Positions 9,422-18,441 of a DNA stretch of 64,000 nucleotides are shown here, one piece after another. The first letter of the stretch is position 1. The number at the start of each line of letters is the position of its first letter. Source of the stretch: Magnetospirillum sp. XM-1 (GTDB taxonomy: Bacteria; Pseudomonadota; Alphaproteobacteria; Rhodospirillales; Magnetospirillaceae). A program made the translations under genes and the position numbers. The notes under the pieces were generated by a model. The model saw only the letters and a list, made by a program, of their open reading frames with translations, ran no database searches and had not been told where the DNA came from. Location: assembly GCF_001511835.1 (NCBI RefSeq), contig NZ_LN997848.1, positions 3,252,001 through 3,316,000 of the forward strand. Direction: 5' to 3'.

Positions 9422-10483
9422 TCAATACGCATTCATAGCAACGTGATACACTTTTGGCGCCGATGCGACCTTATCTTGCAGATAATCGACGGGATTGACC
9501 GCCTCGGTTCCCCGGCGGATCTCGAAATGCAATTGCGGCGAGGTGACCGATCCGCTGGCCCCTAGTGTCGCGATGGTCTGGCCACGCTTGACCTGGTCGC
9601 CGCGCTTGACCAGCAGTTTTTCGTTATGGGCGTAGGCGGTCATCCAATTGTCGGCGTGCTTGATCAGCAACAGGTTGCCGAAGCCCTTCAGCTCGTTGCC
9701 CACATAAGCCACCACGCCGTTCTCGGCGGCGCGCACCGCCGTGCCCTTGGCGGCGACGATGTTGATGCCGTCATTGTGCTGTCCCTTGCCGGGCAGCGGG
9801 CCGAACTCGGCCACCACCTCGCCCTTGACCGGCCACAGGAAGCTGGACCCGGCGCGGGCCGGTGGCGCCGCCGGCAGCGAGGCGACGGACGGCGCAGGCT
9901 GGGACGGGGCGCGGGCATAGGCGGGGGGATGGTCCTCGGGCCGGGCGGTGGCGGTGGCGGCGGAAGGCTTGCCCCCTCCTCCCCCCGGCGCATGGGGCGA
10001 GGCCACCACGATGTTGCCGCCCTGGGCCGGAGGCTGCGGCGCGGCGGGCGCGCTGCCCTTGGCCCCGGGGATGGTCAGCCGCTCGCCCACATGCAGGACA
10101 TAGGGAGCCCGCTTGCCGTTGGTGGCGGCGAGCGAATTGAAATCCACCTTGAAGCGCCGGGCCAGCACCGACAGGGTGTCGCCCCGCTGCACCACGTAAT
10201 CGGAACCGCCGCCGGGCAGGCGCAGCACCGTGCCGGGCTGCAACTGGTAGGGCGGCTGCAGGTTGTTGGCCTCGATCAGGTCGCGGACCGTCAGGGAATA
10301 ACGCCGGGCGATGGAATAGACGGTGTCGCCCGCATAGACGGTGACGGCCGCCGGCCGCTGCACCTGCAGCGGGCCATCGGGGCCGCGCGATACCGGCACC
10401 TTCGAATCATAGCTGGGCGAGCACGCCGCCAACAGGGCGGCGAGGATCATGACCGAAACCAGATGATGTGGCGCTTGCCTCAT
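9422..10483 (-). CDS. NlpD-type lipoprotein: two LysM domains plus catalytically degenerate M23/LytM domain
   Basis: A predicted outer-membrane lipoprotein (353 aa) with signal peptide and lipobox LLAAC within the first 22 residues. Two LysM peptidoglycan-binding domains follow (GDTVYSIARRYSL and GDTLSVLARRF), then a Pro/Ala-rich linker and a LytM domain. The metal-site positions are altered: NDGIN replaces the HxxxD motif, and QLHFE replaces HLHFE. This suggests an amidase activator such as NlpD rather than a hydrolase (inference). It follows surE-pcm, the classical surE-pcm-nlpD order. Start ATG 10483 is chosen for the signal peptide. Confidence 0.88.
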   Translation of the reverse strand: MRQAPHHLVSVMILAALLAACSPSYDSKVPVSRGPDGPLQVQRPAAVTVYAGDTVYSIARRYSLTVRDLIEANNLQPPYQLQPGTVLRLPGGGSDYVVQRGDTLSVLARRFKVDFNSLAATNGKRAPYVLHVGERLTIPGAKGSAPAAPQPPAQGGNIVVASPHAPGGGGGKPSAATATARPEDHPPAYARAPSQPAPSVASLPAAPPARAGSSFLWPVKGEVVAEFGPLPGKGQHNDGINIVAAKGTAVRAAENGVVAYVGNELKGFGNLLLIKHADNWMTAYAHNEKLLVKRGDQVKRGQTIATLGASGSVTSPQLHFEIRRGTEAVNPVDYLQDKVASAPKVYHVAMNAY

Positions 10484-10528
10484 AACCGCACTATAAGCAC
10501 GCCAAGCGCGACCGGCAATCATGCCGTA

Positions 10529-10599
10529 GGGATGCGGGCGGGACGCCCGCGCTCCACGAAGGGCATCGGCTCGGAGCGCGGGCGTCCCGCCCGCATCCC
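10529..10599. repeat. Perfect 27-bp inverted repeat (palindromic intergenic element)
   Basis: The arms 10529-10555 and 10573-10599 are perfect reverse complements over 27 bp, separated by 17 bp. Each arm also contains its own small hairpin (GCGGGCG-GGA-CGCCCGC). The element fills most of the 119-bp gap between pcm and the LysM/M23 gene. It may limit read-through or stabilise the upstream mRNA. A related half-copy is at 7164-7186. Confidence 0.85.
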
Positions 10600-10602
10600 C
10601 CC

Positions 10603-11247
10603 TCATTCCTCGGGCATGCCCTCGACCAGCGGCACGAAGCGCACCGGCAGGAAGGGCTGGATGTCGATGCCGCGATCGGTCCTGGTGATGCGCACCAGTT
10701 CCTGGTCGATGCCGCCCACGTCGCCCAAGGGCAGCACCATGATGCCGTCGGGCTTCAGCTGGTCGACCAAAGCGGGGGGAATGTCGGGAGCGGCGGCGGT
10801 GACCATGATGCGGTCGAAGGGCGCCTGCTCCGGCCAGCCGCGCGAGCCGTCGCCGGCCCGACAGGTGATGTTGTGCAGGCGAAGATGCTTGAAGCGCGCC
10901 TCCGCCTCGGCCAGCAGCGGCTTGTGGCGCTCCACCGAATAGAGCCGGCGGCACAGCTTGGCCAGGATCGCCGCCTGATAGCCCGACCCGGTGCCGACCT
11001 CCAGCACCTTCATGCGCTCGCCCACCTCCAGCGCCTGGCTCATCAGGCCGACCACCAAAGGCTGGCTGATGGTCTGGGCGCAGGCGATGGGCAGCGCCGT
11101 GTTCTCGTAGGCCTGGTCGAGGAAGGGCTCCGCGACGAAGAGATCGCGGGGGATGCGCTCGATGGCCGACAGCACGCGGGTATCCGTCACCCCCATCCGC
11201 CGCAATTCCATCAGCAGGCGGATGACGCGGGGCTCGGCCTTCTTCAT
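10603..11247 (-). CDS. pcm: Protein-L-isoaspartate O-methyltransferase
   Basis: Methylates L-isoaspartyl residues so that damaged proteins can be repaired, using S-adenosylmethionine. The 214-aa protein shows the family motif QTISQPLVVGLMSQAL and the SAM-binding loop VLEVGTGSGYQAA, followed by the acidic SVERH strand and later FDRIMVTAAAP. The ATG at 11247 overlaps the surE stop codon (TGATG), implying translational coupling, so the longer upstream open frame is not used. Confidence 0.95.
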   Translation of the reverse strand: MKKAEPRVIRLLMELRRMGVTDTRVLSAIERIPRDLFVAEPFLDQAYENTALPIACAQTISQPLVVGLMSQALEVGERMKVLEVGTGSGYQAAILAKLCRRLYSVERHKPLLAEAEARFKHLRLHNITCRAGDGSRGWPEQAPFDRIMVTAAAPDIPPALVDQLKPDGIMVLPLGDVGGIDQELVRITRTDRGIDIQPFLPVRFVPLVEGMPEE

Positions 11248-12026
11248 CAAAAGGCCGTCTCCAGCGCCTTCATGTCGCCCCGGTGGGTCAGATCGAAGCA
11301 CAGCGGCGTAATCGAGATGGCGCCCCGGCACACCGCCTCGATGTCGGTGCCCGGCGTCGAGCGGTCTTCGGCCCGCTGCGCGCCGATCCAGACATAGGGC
11401 TCGCCGCGCGGGTCCTTGCGCTCCATGATCTCGTCGCCGATCTTGCGCTTGCCCTGGCGGGTGATCTCGATGCCGGTCACCGAGGCGGCGATCACGTCGG
11501 GAAAGTTGACGTTGATCAGCACGTTGCGGCTCCACCCCTTGGCCAGCAGGCGGCGGATGACCTGGGGCGCCCAATGCTCGGCCGTCCCCCACTTCACCGG
11601 ATGGGGATGGTTGATGAACTGGGAGAGCGCGATGGCCGGAATCCCTAAGATGGTGCCTTCCATGGCCGCCGCCACCGTGCCGGAATAGGTGACGTCCTCG
11701 CCCAGGTTCGAGCCCCGGTTGACGCCCGAGAGCACCAGATGGGGCTTCTTGCCCTTCAGCACGTGGTTGACGCCCAGCAGCACCGCGTCGGTGGGCGTGC
11801 CGTCCACGGCGTAGCGGCGGCTCGACACCTTCCGGACCCGCAAGGGGCGGCGGATGGTCAGCGAATGGCCCGCCGCGCTCTGCTCGGTTTCCGGCGCCAC
11901 CACCCAGACGTCCTTGGACAGGGTCCGGGCGATGCGCTCCAGTACCTTGATGCCCGGCGCGTTGATGCCGTCATCGTTGGAGATCAGGATGCGCAAGCCT
12001 GAGGGATCGGCGACCGGCTCGAACAT
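11247..12026 (-). CDS. surE: 5'/3'-nucleotidase SurE
   Basis: A divalent-metal-dependent nucleoside monophosphate phosphatase, 259 aa. The N-terminal ILISNDDGINAPGI motif holds the metal-binding Asp pair. Also visible are APETEQSAAGHSLTI, DGTPTDAV and the SGVNRGSNLGEDVTYSGTV segment. Start ATG 12026 lies 1 nt after the serS stop and gives the normal N-terminus. It is the middle gene of the tight serS-surE-pcm series. Confidence 0.96.
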   Translation of the reverse strand: MFEPVADPSGLRILISNDDGINAPGIKVLERIARTLSKDVWVVAPETEQSAAGHSLTIRRPLRVRKVSSRRYAVDGTPTDAVLLGVNHVLKGKKPHLVLSGVNRGSNLGEDVTYSGTVAAAMEGTILGIPAIALSQFINHPHPVKWGTAEHWAPQVIRRLLAKGWSRNVLINVNFPDVIAASVTGIEITRQGKRKIGDEIMERKDPRGEPYVWIGAQRAEDRSTPGTDIEAVCRGAISITPLCFDLTHRGDMKALETAF

Positions 12027-12027
12027 C

Positions 12028-13296
12028 TTAAGATATGACCTCCAGCCCGCCCATATAGGGGCGGAGCGCCTCCGGCACCTCGATGGAGCCATCTTCGCGC
12101 TGGTAGTTCTCCATCACGGCGATCAAGGTACGGCCCACGGCGAGGCCCGAGCCGTTCAGGGTATGGACGAAGCGGGTGCCCTTCTCGCCCTCGGGACGGA
12201 AGCGGGCCTTCATGCGCCGTGCCTGGAAGTCGCCGCAGTTCGAGCACGACGAAATCTCGCGATAGCGCTGCTGGCCGGGCAGCCAGACCTCGATATCGTA
12301 GGTCTTCTGGGCGGAGAATCCCATGTCGCCGGTGCACAGCACGATGGTGCGATAGGCCAGGCCTAAACGCTGCAGCACGGTCTCGGCGCACTTGGTCATG
12401 CGCTCGTGCTCCTCGTCCGACCGGTCGGGATGGGCGATGGAGACCATTTCCACCTTGTGGAACTGGTGCTGGCGGATCATGCCGCGCGTATCCTTGCCCG
12501 CCGCCCCGGCTTCTGAGCGGAAACAGGGCGTGAGCGCCGTCATGCGGATGGGAAGCGCCTTGTCGTCGAGGATCTCGTCGGCCACCAGATTGGTCAGCGG
12601 CACCTCGGCGGTGGGGATCAGCCAGTGGCCGGTATTGGTCTTGAACAGGTCCTCGCCGAACTTAGGGAGCTGGCCGGTGCCGAAGGCCGCGCCGTCCTTG
12701 ACCATCAGGGGCGGGTCCATCTCGGTATAGCCGTGCCCGGTGGTCTGGAGATCGAGCATGAACTGGCCGATGGCGCGCTGCAGCCGGGCCAGATTGCCCT
12801 TCAGCACCACGAAACGGGCGCCCGACAGCTTGGCGGCGCCGTCGAAATCCATCAGTCCCAGCTTGGCGCCGATGGCGTCATGGTCGAGGGCGGTGAAGGA
12901 GAAGCTCTTGGGCGTCCCCCACTTGCGCAGCTCGACATTGTGCTCCTCGTCGGGGCCGTCGGGCACGTCGGCGGCCGGCAGGTTGGGAATGGAGGCCAGG
13001 ATGGACTCGATCTCGGCGCCCAGCGCCTTGTCCTCTTCCTCGGCGGCCGGCATGCGCTCCTTCAGGCTCGCCACCTCGTCCATCAGGCTTTGAGCGTCGC
13101 CGCCGCTCTTCTTCAGGGCGCCGATCTGCTTGGACGCCTCGTTGCGCCTGGCCTGCATTTCCTGAAAGGCGGTCTGGGCGGCCCGTCGGCGGGTATCGAG
13201 GTCGAGAAGCTCGGCCGAACGCGGTTCCAGCCCCCGGCGCTTCAGGCCCGCATCGAATCCCTCGGGGTTGTCGCGGATGGACTTCAGGTCATGCAT
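12028..13296 (-). CDS. serS: Serine--tRNA ligase
   Basis: Class II aminoacyl-tRNA synthetase charging tRNA-Ser, 422 aa. The N-terminal coiled-coil arm (about residues 30-110) is evident from its charged heptads ([19 protein letters not shown]). Motif 2 appears as [20 protein letters not shown] and motif 3 as [15 protein letters not shown]. Start ATG 13296 gives the canonical [15 protein letters not shown] beginning. It lies 14 nt downstream of tatC. Confidence 0.97.
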   Translation of the reverse strand: MHDLKSIRDNPEGFDAGLKRRGLEPRSAELLDLDTRRRAAQTAFQEMQARRNEASKQIGALKKSGGDAQSLMDEVASLKERMPAAEEEDKALGAEIESILASIPNLPAADVPDGPDEEHNVELRKWGTPKSFSFTALDHDAIGAKLGLMDFDGAAKLSGARFVVLKGNLARLQRAIGQFMLDLQTTGHGYTEMDPPLMVKDGAAFGTGQLPKFGEDLFKTNTGHWLIPTAEVPLTNLVADEILDDKALPIRMTALTPCFRSEAGAAGKDTRGMIRQHQFHKVEMVSIAHPDRSDEEHERMTKCAETVLQRLGLAYRTIVLCTGDMGFSAQKTYDIEVWLPGQQRYREISSCSNCGDFQARRMKARFRPEGEKGTRFVHTLNGSGLAVGRTLIAVMENYQREDGSIEVPEALRPYMGGLEVIS

Positions 13297-13310
13297 GGCA
13301 GAATTTCCGG

Positions 13311-14138
13311 TTACGCGTTGAAATCGGTCTCGTCGTGGGGCGTATCGTCGTCGGCCCCATCGTCGGCCAGGGCCTCGTCCCGCTTCTTCTCGGCCCAGCG
13401 GGCGGAGATGATGGAAATCTCGTAGAGGCCGACCATGGGAATGGCCAACGACAGCTGGCTGACCACATCGGGCGGCGTGACCACGGCGGCGAAGACGAAA
13501 TTGCCGACGATGGCGAAGCGGCGCTTGTCGGCCAGTCCTTCGGCAGTGACCAGCCCGACCCGGGCCAGCAGGGTCAGCAGCACCGGCATCTGGAAGGCCA
13601 GCCCGAAGGCGAAGATCAGGGTCATGATCAACGACAGCGATTCGTTGACCTTGGCTTCCATCTGGATGGGCAGCGTGCTGGGCCCGCCGATCAGGTTCTC
13701 GAAGCCGAGCAGATAGGTGTAGAGGTTGGGCAGCACCAGGTAATAGACCATGGCGGCGCCCAGCGCGAACAGGATGGGGGTCGCCGCCAGGAAGGGCAGG
13801 AAGGCCTGCTTCTCGTGCTTGTACAAGCCCGGCGCCACGAAGGCCCACAACTGCCCCGCCCAGACGGGAAAGCACAGCGCGGCGCCGGCGAAGGCCGACA
13901 CCTTCATGAAGGTGAAGAACGCCTCGGTGGGCGCGGTGTAGATCAGGCGGCGGTTGCCGCCCTTGGCCAGGGCCGCCTTGGAATAGGGCTCCAGCAGGAA
14001 CTCGTAGATGTCGTTGGAGAAGTAGTAGCAGATCCCGAACGCCACGATGAAGGCGATGGCCGACCAGATCAGCCGCCGGCGCAGCTCGATCAGGTGCTCG
14101 AGCAACGGCATGGTCTTGTCGTCGTGGGACTGGCTCAA
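13311..14138 (-). CDS. tatC: Sec-independent protein translocase TatC
   Basis: The multispanning receptor for twin-arginine signal peptides, 275 aa with six predicted helices. It has the family's N-terminal [17 protein letters not shown] region and the conserved FTYMKVS-like segment (here [14 protein letters not shown]). The C-terminal tail after the last helix is acidic ([17 protein letters not shown]). It is the third gene of tatABC. Confidence 0.97.
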   Translation of the reverse strand: MSQSHDDKTMPLLEHLIELRRRLIWSAIAFIVAFGICYYFSNDIYEFLLEPYSKAALAKGGNRRLIYTAPTEAFFTFMKVSAFAGAALCFPVWAGQLWAFVAPGLYKHEKQAFLPFLAATPILFALGAAMVYYLVLPNLYTYLLGFENLIGGPSTLPIQMEAKVNESLSLIMTLIFAFGLAFQMPVLLTLLARVGLVTAEGLADKRRFAIVGNFVFAAVVTPPDVVSQLSLAIPMVGLYEISIISARWAEKKRDEALADDGADDDTPHDETDFNA

Positions 14139-14148
14139 AATTCGTCCT

Positions 14149-14553
14149 CTAGGGTTCCGGCGGGCGGGCGGGCGCCTCGGCAGGCTTGATCTCTTGCGGG
14201 GCGGGCTCGGTCACCGAGGCCAGCATGGGCGGCGCCACCTCGGCGGCGGAATTGGCGTCGAGCGCGGGAAGCTCCATGGCCTTGGCCATCTCGCCGGTGG
14301 GATCGATGGCCTTGTCAACTTCCTGGCGCAGCAGGTTGACATCCGACACCTTGGACACCTGCTTCTTCAGCTCGTCCAGTTCGGATTCGCGGACCATGTC
14401 GTCCATGCCACGGTGGAACTCGGCCGCCATCTCGCGGGCCTTGCGAGTCCAGCGCCCCATCTGGCGCAGGACCACGGGCAGATCCTTGGGTCCGATGACG
14501 ATCAGGCTGACCACGGCGATCAGCGCCATCTCGTCCCAGCCGATGTCGAACAT
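14149..14553 (-). CDS. tatB: Sec-independent protein translocase TatB
   Basis: Partner of TatC in the Tat receptor complex, 134 aa. The N-terminus MFDIGWDEMALIAVVSLIVIG is diagnostic for TatB (Glu8 in the membrane segment, hinge at GPKDLP), followed by an amphipathic helix and a long charged helical region. The C-terminus is Pro/Ala/Glu-rich. It lies 15 nt after tatA and 10 nt before tatC. Confidence 0.95.
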   Translation of the reverse strand: MFDIGWDEMALIAVVSLIVIGPKDLPVVLRQMGRWTRKAREMAAEFHRGMDDMVRESELDELKKQVSKVSDVNLLRQEVDKAIDPTGEMAKAMELPALDANSAAEVAPPMLASVTEPAPQEIKPAEAPARPPEP

Positions 14554-14568
14554 CCGGCGGGTCCCGGA

Positions 14569-14808
14569 CTAGGGCTTGGGAGCGGATTCGGGGGCGGCGG
14601 CCGGCTTGGCGGCCTGGGCTTCCGTCACCTGGGGCTGCGGCTGAGGCGCGGCCTGGGCGGCGCCCTCCTCCTCGTCCTTCAGGCCGTGCTTGAAGGCCTT
14701 CACGCCCTTGGCCATGTCGCCCATCAGCTTCGGAATCTTGTTGGCGCCGAACAGCAGCAGCACGATGACCAGAACGATGAGCCAATGACCGATACTCATG
14801 CTACCCAT
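14569..14808 (-). CDS. tatA: Sec-independent protein translocase TatA
   Basis: The pore-forming Tat subunit, 79 aa. A short membrane helix ([19 protein letters not shown]), the hinge, and the amphipathic helix ([16 protein letters not shown]) are followed by a Pro/Ala/Gln tail. ATG 14808 is preferred over ATG 14799 because GGAG lies 9 nt upstream. It is the first gene after the terminator at 14862-14899, so it probably begins a new transcript running through serS and surE. Confidence 0.94.
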   Translation of the reverse strand: MGSMSIGHWLIVLVIVLLLFGANKIPKLMGDMAKGVKAFKHGLKDEEEGAAQAAPQPQPQVTEAQAAKPAAAPESAPKP

Positions 14809-14861
14809 GCCACAACACTCCTCGTACGTCACTGCCGTGCAAACCGGCCGGCGGCGGATCA

Positions 14862-14899
14862 TCGCAAAAGAAAAGCAACACCGCAATGGCGGCTTTGCT
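14862..14899 (-). terminator. Terminator after the ybaN-like gene
   Basis: Read on the minus strand, AGCAA and CCGC arms pair across an internal mismatch and a 4-nt loop (stem bases 14899-14874). The stem is followed by the T-rich run CTTTTCTTTT. It sits just 3' of the gene ending at 14902 and separates the argS-to-ybaN transcript from tatABC. Confidence 0.65.
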
Positions 14900-14901
14900 C
14901 C

Positions 14902-15279
14902 TTAAAGGGGCTTGCGGCTTGGTTTGGAAAGGATGAACACCGCGCCCGCCGTGCAGGTGGCCCCCATGGTCGCCATAGCCCACCAGGGAGCCTGGGTGAA
15001 CCCCACCACGTAGACGATGCTGACCGCCATGCTGGAAAGCGCGATGACCTTGGCGTAAAGGGGAATCACCCGGTTGATCTCCCAGTCGCGCAAGGGCGGG
15101 CCGAACACCTTGTGATAGAACAGCCAGGCGTGGAAGCGGTCCGACGACTTGGCGAAGCACCACAGCGCCACCAGCATGAACGGCGTGGTCGGCATCACCG
15201 GCAGGAAGGCGCCGACAATGCCTAGGCCGACGAAGGCCCAGCCGATGATCATCAGCGCGATCTTGCGGCCCGTTTCCAA
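14902..15279 (-). CDS. YbaN/DUF454 family inner-membrane protein
   Basis: A 125-aa membrane protein with about four predicted helices. The signature is GIVGAFLPVMPTTPFMLVA near residue 22 followed by CFAKSSDRFHAWL, typical of DUF454 (YbaN). Molecular function is unknown. It begins 3 nt after the scpB stop, so it is cotranscribed with scpAB, and it ends at a terminator. Confidence 0.88.
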   Translation of the reverse strand: METGRKIALMIIGWAFVGLGIVGAFLPVMPTTPFMLVALWCFAKSSDRFHAWLFYHKVFGPPLRDWEINRVIPLYAKVIALSSMAVSIVYVVGFTQAPWWAMATMGATCTAGAVFILSKPSRKPL

Positions 15280-15282
15280 GGA

Positions 15283-15933
15283 TTACTCTCCGATGCCCAA
15301 CAGCGTCTCGTCGTCCAGCAGGTCCAGCTGGGTCTCGTCCTCTTCCGCCGTGTCCACCAGCCGCGAGTCCTCCACCGCCCGGTTGCCATAGGCGCCGGCG
15401 GCGGCCCTGGCATCCAACAGGCCGGCGGCCTCCAACTCCTTGACGCCCGGCAGGTCGGACAGCGATTCCAGGCCGAAATGGTCGAGAAAGCCGTCGCTGG
15501 TGGCCCAGGTCAGCGGGCGGCCGGGCGTGCGGCGGCGGCCCTTGGGGCGGATCCAGCCGGCGGCGAACAGGATGTCGATGGTGCCCTTGGATAGCGCCAC
15601 GCCGCGAATTTCCTCGATCTCGGCCCGGGTCACCGGCTGGTGGTAGGCGATGATCGCCAGGGTTTCCACCGCGGCGCGCGACAGCTTGCGCTCCTGGGTG
15701 CGCTCCACCTTCAGGGATTCGGCCAGATCGTCGGCGGTACGGAAGGCCCAGCCGTCGCCCCGCCGCGCCAGGGTGAAGCCGCGCGCGGCGTAATGGGCTT
15801 CCAACTCCGCCAGTAGTTGAGGAATGTCGACGCCGTCCGGCAGGCGCTCGGCCATGGCCCGTTCCGGGACCGGCTCGGCCGAGGCGAAGATCAGCGCCTC
15901 GACGATGCGCAGGTGTTGCGGGTCGATGGTCAT
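15283..15933 (-). CDS. scpB: Segregation and condensation protein B
   Basis: The winged-helix kleisin partner of ScpA in the SMC condensin-like complex, 216 aa. It shows the family's IVEALIFASAEPV start, then ETLAIIAYHQPVTRAEIEEIRGV and TSDGFLDHFGLESLSDLP. The C-terminal 40 residues are acidic and probably disordered. The start ATG overlaps the scpA stop (ATGA), so the two are likely made in coupled amounts. Confidence 0.96.
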   Translation of the reverse strand: MTIDPQHLRIVEALIFASAEPVPERAMAERLPDGVDIPQLLAELEAHYAARGFTLARRGDGWAFRTADDLAESLKVERTQERKLSRAAVETLAIIAYHQPVTRAEIEEIRGVALSKGTIDILFAAGWIRPKGRRRTPGRPLTWATSDGFLDHFGLESLSDLPGVKELEAAGLLDARAAAGAYGNRAVEDSRLVDTAEEDETQLDLLDDETLLGIGE

Positions 15934-16742
15934 TCCTCCCTCCCCTCGCCCTGCCCGGCGCGGATGTAGATGGGCGAATAGGCGGCGCCGTCCTGGCGCA
16001 GCACCAGCTTGCCCTGCTTGGCCAGCTCCAGGGCGGCGACGAAGGTCGAGGCCACCGCCGACTTCATCTTCAGTTCGTCGCCCTCGATGGCGGGAAGATA
16101 GGCCATCAGCACCGACCAGTCGGGCAGGCTGCCGATGCCCAGCATGGCTTCCAGGCGGGCCAAAGCGTGCTCCACCGACCACAGATCGGGGGCCTCCACC
16201 GTCAGGGTGCGCACCGAATTGCGCACCACATGGTCGGCATAGGCTTTCAGCAGGTCGTAGAGGTCGAGATCGAAGATGGAGCGGCTTTTCACCTCGATGT
16301 CCTCGGGCGCGCCGCGGGCGAAGACGTCGCGGCCCAGCAGGCGCCGGGTGAACAGCGATGCGCCCGCCTTCTGCATGGCTTCCAGGCGTTGCAGGCGGAA
16401 GGCCAGCGCGGCGGCCATCTCGGCCGGGCTCAGTTCCTCGCCCGGCTCGGGCTCCGGCTCGGGCAGCAGCAGGCGGCTCTTGAGATAGGCCAGCCAGGCG
16501 GCCATCACCAGGTATTCGGCGGCCAGGTCGATCTGCTCGCGCCCGACCTTCTGAACGAATTCAAGGTATTGGTCGGCCAGCTTCAGGATGGAGATCTTGG
16601 CCAGGTCTACCTTCTGGTCGCGGGCCAGCTGCAGCAGGACGTCCAGCGGGCCTTCCCAGCCGTCGAGGTCCAGCAGCAGCCGCTCGGCCGGGGCGCGCTC
16701 GGGCCGGTCCTCCTCGAAGGCGAAGCTCGGCGCGCGACTCAC
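15930..16742 (-). CDS. scpA: Segregation and condensation protein A
   Basis: The kleisin subunit bridging the SMC heads, 270 aa. Typical segments are LDLDGWEGPLDVLLQLARDQ, VDLAKISILKLADQYLEF and EYLVMAAWLAYLKSRLLLP. The C-terminal winged helix ends in KQGKLVLRQDGAAYSPI. I assign a GTG start at 16742: it overlaps the upstream protease stop (GTGA) and gives a normal N-terminus. The longer open frame runs antisense-like through the protease gene. Confidence 0.94.
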   Translation of the reverse strand: MSRAPSFAFEEDRPERAPAERLLLDLDGWEGPLDVLLQLARDQKVDLAKISILKLADQYLEFVQKVGREQIDLAAEYLVMAAWLAYLKSRLLLPEPEPEPGEELSPAEMAAALAFRLQRLEAMQKAGASLFTRRLLGRDVFARGAPEDIEVKSRSIFDLDLYDLLKAYADHVVRNSVRTLTVEAPDLWSVEHALARLEAMLGIGSLPDWSVLMAYLPAIEGDELKMKSAVASTFVAALELAKQGKLVLRQDGAAYSPIYIRAGQGEGREE

Positions 16743-17425
16743 GGCCCCAGGGCCCTCACCAGGAAGCGGCCGATGGCGTCCACCGGACCCTGGACCAGCC
16801 AGCGGAACACGTCCAAATCCATGCCGATCTGGTTGCCCAGCATGGGGAACAGGAACAGGGCGGCGATCAGGATCAGCATTCCCGCCTTTTCCAGGCGCGC
16901 CAGCCGCCAGGCCAGCGGGGCCGGCAGGATACCCACCGCCACCCGCCCGCCGTCCAGCGGCGGAATGGGGATCATGTTGAACACCGCCAGCAGCAGGTTG
17001 AAATAGATGGCGTTGTCGAGATTGAGGAAGTACCAGCCGCGCACCGGATCGGGCATCACCGGCACCAGACGCACCGCCAGCACGGCGATCACCGCCAGGG
17101 CCAGGTTCATGGCCGGTCCGGCCGCCGCGACGATCACCATGTCGCGGCGGGGATTGCGCAGGCGGTTGAAATTGACCGGCACCGGCTTGGCCCAGCCGAA
17201 CATCACGCCGCCTAAGGCCAGCAGCATGCCGGGCAGGATGATGGTGCCGAACGGGTCGATATGCTTCAGCGGGTTGAGCGAGATGCGGCCCAGGCGGTCG
17301 GCGGTGTCGTCGCCGCAGGCCTTGGCGGCATAGCCGTGCGCCGCCTCGTGCAGGGTCACGGCGAAGATCAGCGGAATCGCCCAGATGGTGATGCCGAACA
17401 GCAGCCCACCCAGATCGCCCATCAT
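16739..17425 (-). CDS. Site-2 protease family (M50) membrane metallopeptidase
   Basis: An intramembrane zinc protease of the short M50 type, 228 aa with about five helices. HEAAHG (about residues 26-31) is the HExxH zinc site and NMIPIPPLDGGRV carries the third ligand Asp. The substrate is unknown. The gene overlaps both neighbours by 4 nt (nagZ stop ATGA, scpA start GTGA). This position between nagZ and scpA is common in alphaproteobacteria. Confidence 0.92.
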   Translation of the reverse strand: MMGDLGGLLFGITIWAIPLIFAVTLHEAAHGYAAKACGDDTADRLGRISLNPLKHIDPFGTIILPGMLLALGGVMFGWAKPVPVNFNRLRNPRRDMVIVAAAGPAMNLALAVIAVLAVRLVPVMPDPVRGWYFLNLDNAIYFNLLLAVFNMIPIPPLDGGRVAVGILPAPLAWRLARLEKAGMLILIAALFLFPMLGNQIGMDLDVFRWLVQGPVDAIGRFLVRALGP

Positions 17426-18441
17426 GGGGACAGGCCAAGCAGCGAGGCGACCCGCTCCTCGGCGGCCTTGCGGTCGAAGGGAACCCGCTTGCGCTTTTGC
17501 GCCAGGCCATGGGCCACCCGCACCTCGGCCGCCGCGCTCAACGGGCGCAGTTCGGACGCGATGGCGGTCATCTCTTCCATGTCGCCGTTGCAGTGAAGCA
17601 CCACGTCGCAGCCCGCCTCCAGACTGGCGCGGGTGCGGTCCTCGAACGTACCGCCCAGCGCCTTCATGGACAGATCGTCGGAGATCAGCAGGCCGTCGAA
17701 GCCGATGGCGCCACGGATCACCTTGTCGATCACCATTCTTGAGGTGGTGGCGGGATGGGCGGCGTCAAGGGCGGTGTAGACCACATGGGCGGTCATGGCC
17801 CAGGGCGCGTGGCGATAGGCGTGGAAGGGCGGAAAGTCCTGGGTCTCCAGCTCGGCCAGCGGAGTATCGACCACCGGCAGGTCGAGATGGCTGTCCACCA
17901 TGGCGCGGCCGTGGCCGGGAATGTGCTTGATCACCGGCAGCACGCCCTCGTCCAGCAAGCCGTCGATCACCGCGCCGGCCAGATCGATCACCGACTGGGC
18001 GGTGCGGCCATAGGCGCGGTCGCCGATGACGTCATGGGCGCCGGCAATGGGAACATCGAGGACCGGGGCGCAATCCACGTCGATGCCCAGATCGGCCAGT
18101 TCCGCCCCGATCAGGCGGAAATTAAGGCGAAGAGCCTCCTGGGCGGCGGCAAGATCGCGGGCGGCCAGAGCGGCGAAGGGCTCGCCGGGCGGCGCTTTGC
18201 GCCAATGGGGCGGCTTCAGGCGCTGCACCCTGCCCCCCTCCTGGTCGATCAGCACCGGCGCGTCGGCGCGGCCCACGCAATCGCGCAAGGACTCCACCAG
18301 CGCCTTGACCTGGGCCGGATCCGCCACGTTGCGGGCGAACAGGATGAAGCCCAGCGGGTTGACGCGCCGGAAGAAGTCGCGCTCCGCCTGGGTCAGGACC
18401 AGGCCGGAACAGCCGAAGATGGCGGCGTTAACGGCGGGCAA
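17422..18441 (-). CDS. nagZ: Beta-N-acetylhexosaminidase
   Basis: Cytoplasmic glycoside hydrolase family 3 enzyme that removes GlcNAc from anhydro-muropeptides during cell-wall recycling; 339 aa. The motif KHIPGHGRAMVDSHLDLP contains the His/Asp catalytic dyad and LLISDDLSMKAL holds the nucleophile Asp. The start appears to be TTG at 18441, inside the last codons of the SPOR gene (14-nt overlap); no ATG gives the conserved beginning AAIFGCSGLVLT. Confidence 0.93.
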   Translation of the reverse strand: MPAVNAAIFGCSGLVLTQAERDFFRRVNPLGFILFARNVADPAQVKALVESLRDCVGRADAPVLIDQEGGRVQRLKPPHWRKAPPGEPFAALAARDLAAAQEALRLNFRLIGAELADLGIDVDCAPVLDVPIAGAHDVIGDRAYGRTAQSVIDLAGAVIDGLLDEGVLPVIKHIPGHGRAMVDSHLDLPVVDTPLAELETQDFPPFHAYRHAPWAMTAHVVYTALDAAHPATTSRMVIDKVIRGAIGFDGLLISDDLSMKALGGTFEDRTRASLEAGCDVVLHCNGDMEEMTAIASELRPLSAAAEVRVAHGLAQKRKRVPFDRKAAEERVASLLGLSP

